Assembly: GCF_937976295.1 (NCBI RefSeq)
Contig: NZ_CALJRY010000134.1
Span: forward strand, 1-23,192
DNA: 23,192 bases
Reading direction: 5' to 3'
Source: an uncultured Rothia sp.
GTDB lineage: Bacteria; Actinomycetota; Actinomycetes; Actinomycetales; Micrococcaceae
The position numbers were made by a program, and so were the translations under genes. Positions 18,181 to 23,192 of this stretch are shown here, piece after piece (position 1 is the first letter of the stretch; every line of letters starts with the position of its first letter). The notes under the pieces were generated by a model. That model saw only the letters and a list, made by a program, of their open reading frames with translations. It was not told the DNA's origin and did no database searches.

Positions 18181-20244
18181 TTACTTCTTGGAGGTGCGCA
18201 ACAGCAGAGCCGCAGCCAAAACCACCAGGCCAGCCGCCGAGAGCAGCAGGTTATTGGCGTTGTTGACCAGCCACTTGGTCATACCGGTCAGCTGAGTACC
18301 CTCAATGACGGGGCCCTGCGCCTTCGTACCTGCGGCAGAGTTCTGGGTACCCTGCGTGTTCTGCGAGTTCTGCGAACCGGCGGCTGCCTTCACAGCCTTC
18401 TTCGCGGCGCCGTCAGTCTTCTGCACGGCGGATGCCAGGCTCTTCTGCGCGTTCTGAACCTTCGCCTTAGCCTGCACGCGGTTCACAACCGGAGCGGTGC
18501 TCTGCGCCAGGGCGGCGAGGGAGGCGTCCACGTCGGTGGCGCGGGTGCTGATCCGACCGCCCGCGTTGCGCATGGGCACGGGTGCCGTGGAGGTTGCGGT
18601 TGCGGGGTTCTCGTTCAGCTCTTCAACCAGCTGGTCGGTGGCGTCCTGCTCATCGCGGGAAACATCCTGACGAGGGGTAACGGCACGTTCCACGGTCATG
18701 TCTGCGAAGCCGAGCACCGCATTTTCAGCACCCTGGTTGCCGTTGTGCACGACCACACGGTAGGTGGCGGCGGGCATGCTCACGCTGGTTTCGTAGCTGA
18801 AGCTGCGGTTGCTATCCAGTTGCTTCCAGCCGGAGCCGTAGAGGGTCTGCGGGGAGTTGCCGAGGTAGGTTGCGGCGTACACCCAGGTACCCGGTTCAGC
18901 GTTCGGCACGGTCACGGTCACGGTGGAGCCGTCACGGCTCACCTGCACGCCGTTGCCGTTGGTCAGTTCGGAGGCGTTGACCGGCTCGGGTGCGTCACCG
19001 GGGGCGTACTCGCCGATGGTGAAGGTGGTGTTGATGCCGCCCTGGCTGTTGGCGCCGCCGTAGGTTCCGGATCGGTCGCCCTCACGCAGGCTACCGGTCA
19101 GCAGTCGCAGAGTGTGCTCACCGGAGGCGTACTTGGCGGCGTCTTCATCGTTTTTGAAGGCTGCGTTGTCGCGGGTGGGCAGGTCAATCCAGGTGTCAAT
19201 ATGGCCGTTTTCATCGGGGGTGATAATAGCCCAGATGGTGCGGTTATCGTGAACCGCGGTGGCGTCGTTGCGGGATACCTTGCCGTCGTCAATCTTCAGA
19301 CCGATAACGGATGCCTTCTTATCGTCAGGGTTGCACCAGCCGTCACCGGTCAGGTGCAGTTTGCCGCCCTGAACCGCCTTGGGGTTCTCGATGGTCAGGC
19401 GCGGGGTGAAGGAGCCGTCTGCGGGGGCACAGGTTTTCGAGTCTGCACTGGGTGCAGGGGTCGGTTCTGCGGTTGCGCTCGGCTCGGCGGTAGCAGAAGG
19501 CTCAGCCGTAGCGCTCGGCTCTGCAGTAGCGGTCGGCTCAGCGGTTGCACTGGGCTCTGCAGTTGCACTGGGTTCCGTAGTAGGCGCAGCGGTTGCGCTC
19601 GGTTCCGCGGTAGCAGAGGGCTCTGCGGTTGCGCTGGGCTCAGTGGTAGCAGAAGGCTCAGTGGTGGGTACCGGGCTCGGAGCCGGATCGTTCAGCGTAA
19701 TATTCTGCGACACAGATACGCGACGGTCATAGGTGTTACCGTCCGCATCCACACCGCCCAGGGAGCCGGAAAGCACCTGGATACGGTGGCTGGTACCCTC
19801 CACGGTCCAGCCCTTGTTCTTCAGCTGCTCAGCGGTCAGGCCGGTGTTTTCTGGGGTCGGCAGGGACACCTCAACCTCAAAGGTGCCATCCTCCTTGGCG
19901 ATTGCCATGAAGTTCGCGGGCGAGTTGCCGCCCTCGTTGGTGAGCGGGTTAATCGCCTGGTGAGCCTCATCCGGCAGGGCGTCGAGGAACTTCACAGCAA
20001 ACACTGCGCCGCGGCCGGATGCGGTGCTGGTGAAGCCGGTTCCACGCAGCACGAGCTTGCCTTCGCGCCACTTCTCGGTGGAGACGGTCACGGTAGCCTT
20101 ATCAGCCTGCTGGGTGGCGGCGGGGGTGTCCGCGAAGGCGATGGTGGTACCGGTCAGCGCGGCTCCGGGGGTGATGAGCGCGCCGGCGAGCGCCACGACG
20201 GCACCGTAGCGGGCTGCAGTGCGTGCGGGTCGAGTTTCGGTCAT
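18181..20244 (-). CDS. Large membrane-anchored surface protein with two related Ig-like modules
   Basis: This 687-residue exported protein is of unknown function. It has a signal peptide (cleavage likely after AFA, 38) and a first beta-rich module at about 48-186 (GKLVLRGTGF; SHRIQVLSGSLGG). A linker of ten EP[ST]AT units follows (about 194-262). A second module spans 272-412 (GKLHLTGDGW; IGLKIDDGKVSRNDA; EHTLRLLTGSLREG), with C272 and C304 possibly bonded. A third beta-rich region is at about 425-520. A long Ala/Lys/Gln-rich spacer (about 525-645) leads to one membrane helix (about 663-683) and TSKK. No LPXTG is present. The two modules share the (K)hDDG and HTLRxLTGS patterns with the smaller downstream surface protein. 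It is encoded between the siderophore-binding lipoprotein and the permeases, so ligand capture at the surface is plausible, but unproven. AAGGA precedes the ATG. Confidence 0.88.
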   Translation of the reverse strand: MTETRPARTAARYGAVVALAGALITPGAALTGTTIAFADTPAATQQADKATVTVSTEKWREGKLVLRGTGFTSTASGRGAVFAVKFLDALPDEAHQAINPLTNEGGNSPANFMAIAKEDGTFEVEVSLPTPENTGLTAEQLKNKGWTVEGTSHRIQVLSGSLGGVDADGNTYDRRVSVSQNITLNDPAPSPVPTTEPSATTEPSATAEPSATAEPSATAAPTTEPSATAEPSATAEPTATAEPSATAEPSATAEPSATAEPTPAPSADSKTCAPADGSFTPRLTIENPKAVQGGKLHLTGDGWCNPDDKKASVIGLKIDDGKVSRNDATAVHDNRTIWAIITPDENGHIDTWIDLPTRDNAAFKNDEDAAKYASGEHTLRLLTGSLREGDRSGTYGGANSQGGINTTFTIGEYAPGDAPEPVNASELTNGNGVQVSRDGSTVTVTVPNAEPGTWVYAATYLGNSPQTLYGSGWKQLDSNRSFSYETSVSMPAATYRVVVHNGNQGAENAVLGFADMTVERAVTPRQDVSRDEQDATDQLVEELNENPATATSTAPVPMRNAGGRISTRATDVDASLAALAQSTAPVVNRVQAKAKVQNAQKSLASAVQKTDGAAKKAVKAAAGSQNSQNTQGTQNSAAGTKAQGPVIEGTQLTGMTKWLVNNANNLLLSAAGLVVLAAALLLRTSKK
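19459..19665. repeat. 18-bp coding repeat (EPSATA units)
   Basis: About ten in-frame units of 18 bases encode EPSATA or EPTATA in the linker of the large surface protein, interrupted once by AAPTT. The units differ at third positions, so the array is old enough to have drifted. Such arrays often vary in copy number between strains and can be collapsed by short-read assembly. Confidence 0.9.
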
Positions 20245-20279
20245 GGTAGTCCTTGAAGATGGTGTGGTGGGTCGTGCAT

Positions 20280-20322
20280 CCCCTTCCCGCCGCGGCGGTG
20301 TTTTAAGCCGCGGCGGAAGGGG
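20280..20322 (-). other. Very stable hairpin between fepB and the large surface-protein gene
   Basis: On the minus strand CCCCTTCCGCCGCGGC pairs with GCCGCGGCGGGAAGGGG with one bulged G, a 16-bp GC-rich stem. The next bases are ATGCACG, so no T-run follows. It probably does not terminate fully, but could protect the fepB part of the mRNA from 3' decay or reduce downstream expression. Confidence 0.7.
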
Positions 20323-20373
20323 TTAGGAAGCTTCATCAGGTGATTGCTTCACGGGGTGTTTAGAACGGGGCGT

Positions 20374-21447
20374 TTAGACCGGAAGCGCCTTCTTGACGTC
20401 TTCAATAATGCCGTTGAGCAGCAGCGGGCCGCCGGTGGAGGTCCACTTGGAGCCGTCCACGAGAATCACGTTGTCGTTCTTGACTGCATTCAGGCTGGTG
20501 AAGCCGGAGGTTTCCTTCGCCTTATTCAGTGCTTCTTCGGCGCCCTGCAGATCTGCGGAGCCCTGCGCGTTCGGGTTCTGCTGGCTTGCACCGCCGAGGG
20601 TGCCCAGGAACATGTAGTCCGCGTCGATGGATGCCAGGTTCTCCAGGGAGACGGGCTCGGAGTGGCCCTGGCCGACGCGGTCCTGCGACTCGGGGCGCTT
20701 GAGGCCCAGGTCGTTGAGTACCTGACCGGCGGGCAGTTCCTTGAGAATCAGTGCGGGGCCGTTGCCTGCCCAACGAACGATGGAGAAGGTCTTGTCGCCG
20801 TACTTGGGGGCGAGCTGCTCCTTCAGCGCTGCGGCGCTTGCTTCGTATGCCTTGATGACCTCTTCGCCCTTGTCAACCATGTTCATGGCGTTGGCGACGT
20901 TGCGGAAGTTGATGCGCCAGTCGCCGCCCGCGTAGCCGCAGTAGACCACGGGGGCGATCTTCTTGAGGGTTTCATAGGATTCGGAGCGCTTGTCCACGCC
21001 GGTGGAGTCAACGAGAATCAGGTCGGGTTCAAGGTTGCCGATCTGCTCGTAGTTGACCTGGGCGACGGTGCCGATAATCTGCACGTCCTTGGCGCGGTCG
21101 GCGAGGTAGTTGGGTACGCCGGACTGACCGCGACCGGAGACGGAACCGACGGGGGTCACGCCGAGGGCGAGCACGCCGTCGAGGGTGGGCTCGGAGAGGA
21201 CGATGACCTTCTGCGGGTTGACGGGAACTTCTACGTTCTCGTCGTCAATGTCCTTGATGGTACGGGTGCCGCTGTTGCCGCCGGAGGTGGAACCGCCGGA
21301 AGTGGTGGTCGTGGTGGTCTCGCTGCTGCATGCCGCGAGGGCGAGAGCAGCCGATGAGGCGAGCGCCAGGCCGAAGAAGGCGCGGCGGTTAACGCCCGGT
21401 GCGCCCTGGTTTTCGGTGTCGGTCAGCTCGGTTCGGTTGAAAGACAT
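20374..21447 (-). CDS. fepB: Siderophore-binding lipoprotein (Tat type)
   Basis: This 357-residue solute-binding lipoprotein would capture the ferric siderophore outside the membrane and deliver it to the FecCD permeases. The leader has twin arginines (NRRAFFGLA, 20-28) and a lipobox LAAC with lipidated Cys40, so export of a folded protein by Tat is likely. A Ser/Thr/Gly linker (41-62) follows. The mature part has the two-lobe helical-backbone plan: VIVLSEPTLDGVLALGVTPVG at about 84-104, and LEPDLILVDSTG with the long helix region after it. AGGGGG lies six bases before the ATG. An IdeR-like box overlaps the probable promoter 20 bases upstream. It is the first gene of the import locus. FepB is used by context; FhuD- or CeuE-like ligands are possible. 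Confidence 0.9.
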   Translation of the reverse strand: MSFNRTELTDTENQGAPGVNRRAFFGLALASSAALALAACSSETTTTTTSGGSTSGGNSGTRTIKDIDDENVEVPVNPQKVIVLSEPTLDGVLALGVTPVGSVSGRGQSGVPNYLADRAKDVQIIGTVAQVNYEQIGNLEPDLILVDSTGVDKRSESYETLKKIAPVVYCGYAGGDWRINFRNVANAMNMVDKGEEVIKAYEASAAALKEQLAPKYGDKTFSIVRWAGNGPALILKELPAGQVLNDLGLKRPESQDRVGQGHSEPVSLENLASIDADYMFLGTLGGASQQNPNAQGSADLQGAEEALNKAKETSGFTSLNAVKNDNVILVDGSKWTSTGGPLLLNGIIEDVKKALPV

Positions 21448-21466
21448 AGTTCCCCCTAAGTGTGAC

Positions 21467-21485
21467 TAAACTATACCTAACCTTA
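21467..21485 (-). promoter_or_regulatory. DtxR/IdeR-type iron box at the fepB promoter
   Basis: The minus strand reads TAAGGTTAGGTATAGTTTA. It matches the consensus TTAGGTTAGGCTAACCTAA at 12 of 19 positions, with a perfect left half AGGTTAGG; two further differences are A/T swaps. The probable -10 TATAGT lies inside the box and the fepB start is 20 bases away, so binding of an iron-loaded repressor would block transcription. This is the expected control for a Gram-positive siderophore importer. Confidence 0.7.
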
Positions 21486-21554
21486 CAGATATCTGAGTGC
21501 TACATCAAGACGTGTTCAGTTTGCCTTCTCTGAGCGTCAGGATGCCCGGTTTTA

Positions 21555-21570
21555 CCGCGGAATTCCGCGG
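21555..21570. other. 16-bp perfect palindrome upstream of fepB
   Basis: CCGCGGAATTCCGCGG is a perfect palindrome about 108 bases upstream of fepB. With flanks TA/TA the symmetry extends further but for one extra G. It has no T-run. It could be an operator or a chance sequence. The remainder of the 21486-21714 stretch holds nothing else I can support. Confidence 0.5.
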
Positions 21571-21714
21571 GTAACATATTTCACTCTTTGTCACAGTCTT
21601 GCTGACACTATGTCGCTTAAATGGGTGGCCCTCCCCGCCAGTTTTCGCTATACATCTGCGGCGGCTGAGACGCTGAGAAAGGGCTGAAAAGGGTCGAGAA
21701 AGCGAGGCACGCAA

Positions 21715-21767
21715 AACGCCCCGCCGCGAAGAACCGCGACGAGGCGCAGTCTTCGCAACGGGGCGTT
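21715..21767 (-). terminator. Terminator of rpe
   Basis: On the minus strand AACGCCCCG (plus-strand 21759-21767) pairs with CGGGGCGTT (21715-21723), with an inner GCGAAGA / TCTTCGC pair. The stem is followed by TTTTGC. It lies about 75 bases beyond the rpe stop and insulates fepB from rsmB-rpe. Confidence 0.8.
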
Positions 21768-21800
21768 GAGGTTTTATAGATGCGGGGTACAGATACTGGC

Positions 21801-21848
21801 TAGTACCGTTACCGACAAGTACCGTTACCGGCGAGTACCGCTAGTGGC
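21801..21848. repeat. Three 16-bp tandem units at the rpe 3' end
   Basis: TAGTACCGTTACCGAC (21801-21816), AAGTACCGTTACCGGC (21817-21832) and GAGTACCGCTAGTGGC (21833-21848) are consecutive related units. The third includes the rpe stop codon. They may mark local duplication next to the gene end. Confidence 0.75.
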
Positions 21849-22542
21849 AGCAGCCGCAACCGGTGCCGGAACGCTGAACCGAAGCAGCCGCCGCACGCAG
21901 GGAGGCGATCGCCGCCTCCGGGCCGCCGAGCGCCTCGTCCACGCCGTAGACCGAGCTGCCGGCAACGAAGCAGGTTGCGCCCGCCTCCGCCGCACGCAGG
22001 ATGGTCTCTTCGGCGATGCCGCCGTCCACCTGCACGGTCACCGGTAGGTTCGCGCCCTCAATCGCCTTGGCGGCGCGGGCAATCTTCGGCAGGGTCACCT
22101 CCAGGAAGGCCTGGCCACCGAAGCCGGGCTCCACGGTCATAATCAGCAGCATATCCAGCTCACTGAGCATGTCCAGGTAGGGTTCCACGGCGGTTGCCGG
22201 ACGCAGCGCCATGCCAGCCTTCGCGCCCTCAGCACGCAGGGTGCGCGCCAGCTTGATGGGGGCGATAGCCGCCTCCGCGTGGAAGGTCACCGATTCGCAG
22301 CCCATGCTGGCGTATTCGGGTGCCCAGCGGTCGGCGTCCTCAATCATCAGGTGCACGTCGAACGGCACCGGGGAGATTTCGCGCAGACGCTTGACCACCG
22401 GCGGGCCCCAGGTGAGGTTGGGGACGAAGTGGTTGTCCATCACGTCAATATGCGCGGCGTCTGCGGTGCTGATGCGCTCCAGCTCGCGCTGCAGGTTCGC
22501 GAAATCCGCCGAGAGAATCGACGGGTTAATGGCAATACCCAT
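21841..22542 (-). CDS. rpe: Ribulose-phosphate 3-epimerase
   Basis: This enzyme interconverts ribulose 5-phosphate and xylulose 5-phosphate in the pentose phosphate pathway. The TIM-barrel motifs are clear: PSILSADFANL (7-17), HIDVMDNHFVPN (31-42), FDVHLMIED (61-69), MTVEPGFGGQ (135-144) and QVDGGI (171-176). The metal ligands H31, D33, H64 and D173 are present. At 233 residues it is a little longer than typical; the last five residues, CGCCH after RSGTG, are a Cys/His tail not expected in the family. The ATG has AAAGGA upstream. It follows rsmB by 63 bases on the same strand, a common actinobacterial pair, and ends at its own terminator. Confidence 0.96.
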   Translation of the reverse strand: MGIAINPSILSADFANLQRELERISTADAAHIDVMDNHFVPNLTWGPPVVKRLREISPVPFDVHLMIEDADRWAPEYASMGCESVTFHAEAAIAPIKLARTLRAEGAKAGMALRPATAVEPYLDMLSELDMLLIMTVEPGFGGQAFLEVTLPKIARAAKAIEGANLPVTVQVDGGIAEETILRAAEAGATCFVAGSSVYGVDEALGGPEAAIASLRAAAASVQRSGTGCGCCH

Positions 22543-22605
22543 GGGGTTCCTTTCAAATCCGTGCCGTAGCGACGGGCGGGCTAATGCTGTGGGTTAGCAC
22601 TGATG

Positions 22606-23192
22606 CTAGTTCTTACGTAGCAGGGCGAGGAACATTGCGTCAGTTCCGTGCACGTGCGGCCACAGCTGTGCGGTGGTCGGGTTCTCCGAAGCCTTCACGG
22701 CCGGGGCGCCCTTCTTGACCTTAATTTCGGGGGTGTGGCCGGGGTCCTTCTCCCCCGCCAGCACGCTCACGGGTTCGCCGTTTGCCCCTTCGGTGCGCAG
22801 GGCGACTTCGCGCAGTGCGGCGGCGGAGTCGAGCAGGCTCACCGCGCCGCTTTCGAGCACCTCAGCCACAATGTTCTGGGTTTCTGCCGCGTGCGGGGAG
22901 CAGGTCACGTAGGCGATGACGCCGCCGGGGCGGGTCGCCTCAATGGCTGCGTCCAGGAGCTGACGCTGCAGGGGCAGCAGCTCTGCAATATCGCGCGGGG
23001 ACTTGCGCCAACGCGCCTCGGGGCGGCGGCGCAGGGCACCCAGACCGGAGCAGGGCACATCCACCATGACGCGGTCGAACAGCTGACCGGGCTCAATGGA
23101 TTCGGGCAGGTCGGAGGCGTTCTTGCGCAGGGTCTCGCGGATCTGGCGGCCGTCGCCGGTGAGTACCGTGTAGCTGTCCTCGGGCAGGGGGC
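22606..23192 (-). CDS. rsmB: 16S rRNA m5C967 methyltransferase, 3' part
   Basis: This is the C-terminal 194 residues of an RsmB/NOP2/Sun-family RNA methyltransferase; the 5' part lies beyond the window edge. Motif IV DVPCSGLGALRRRPEARWR contains one conserved Cys. Motif VI, YVTCSPHAAETQNIV, holds the TC pair with the second Cys; together these residues attack and release C5 of cytosine in this family. Further back DGRQIRETLRKN fits the SAM-domain context. The frame is open to base 23192, so nothing suggests a pseudogene. The exact target base cannot be told from this fragment; RsmB is chosen for the sequence pattern and the link to rpe. Confidence 0.9.
   Translation of the reverse strand, partial: PLPEDSYTVLTGDGRQIRETLRKNASDLPESIEPGQLFDRVMVDVPCSGLGALRRRPEARWRKSPRDIAELLPLQRQLLDAAIEATRPGGVIAYVTCSPHAAETQNIVAEVLESGAVSLLDSAAALREVALRTEGANGEPVSVLAGEKDPGHTPEIKVKKGAPAVKASENPTTAQLWPHVHGTDAMFLALLRKN

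Noticed and set aside
16984..20244. Sortase (LPXTG) anchoring or HtaA/NEAT heme domains in the surface proteins
   Set aside because: I looked for LPXTG before the C-terminal helices and for HtaA or NEAT patterns; none was visible.
18166..21357. Plus-strand frames opposite the large surface protein and fepB
   Set aside because: They are Gly/Val/Cys-rich mirror images; the minus-strand frames have signal peptides and correct ribosome sites.

Overview
The window looks like the start of a short-read contig from a high-GC Gram-positive actinobacterium. My best guess is Rothia (Micrococcaceae), possibly R. mucilaginosa. The grounds are a homodimeric AceE-type pyruvate dehydrogenase E1, an rsmB-rpe gene pair, actinobacterial-style exported proteins with C-terminal membrane anchors, a DtxR/IdeR-like iron box, and a complete catecholate siderophore assembly line. 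Production of enterobactin by oral R. mucilaginosa is established knowledge. The species call is inference. The first 13 bases are the 3' end of an Illumina adapter, so the left edge is not fully genomic.

Layout. (1) 1-2011: adapter remnant, low-complexity edge, terminator, gnd (6-phosphogluconate dehydrogenase, minus), then a tRNA-Val(TAC) gene with its own terminator and promoter (minus). (2) 2012-5234: a long regulatory region and aceE (plus) with a strong terminator. (3) 5257-13390, all minus: a siderophore biosynthesis and release operon, read fes-like esterase -> DHB-AMP ligase (entE-like) -> free-standing 75-residue aryl carrier protein -> one-module NRPS C-A-T-TE with a serine code (entF-like). 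(4) 13391-13826: a 436-base non-coding stretch with unusually long inverted repeats. (5) 13827-21485, all minus: the uptake locus, read Tat lipoprotein binding protein (fepB-like) -> two membrane-anchored surface proteins sharing an Ig-like module -> permeases fepD and fepG -> ATPase fepC. The only convincing IdeR-like box lies just upstream of fepB. (6) 21715-23192: rpe and the 3' part of rsmB (minus).

How the parts fit. The ligase would adenylate 2,3-dihydroxybenzoate and load it on the carrier protein. The NRPS would activate serine, condense DHB with it and cyclise or release three DHB-Ser units. The secreted chelator would come back through a lipoprotein and FecCD-type ABC importer. The cytoplasmic esterase would open the tri-lactone and free the iron. 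Not in this window: DHB synthesis (isochorismate synthase, isochorismatase, DHB dehydrogenase), a phosphopantetheinyl transferase and an exporter. The least explained parts are the two surface proteins with shared modules in the import locus and the structured non-coding segment between the import and biosynthesis operons.
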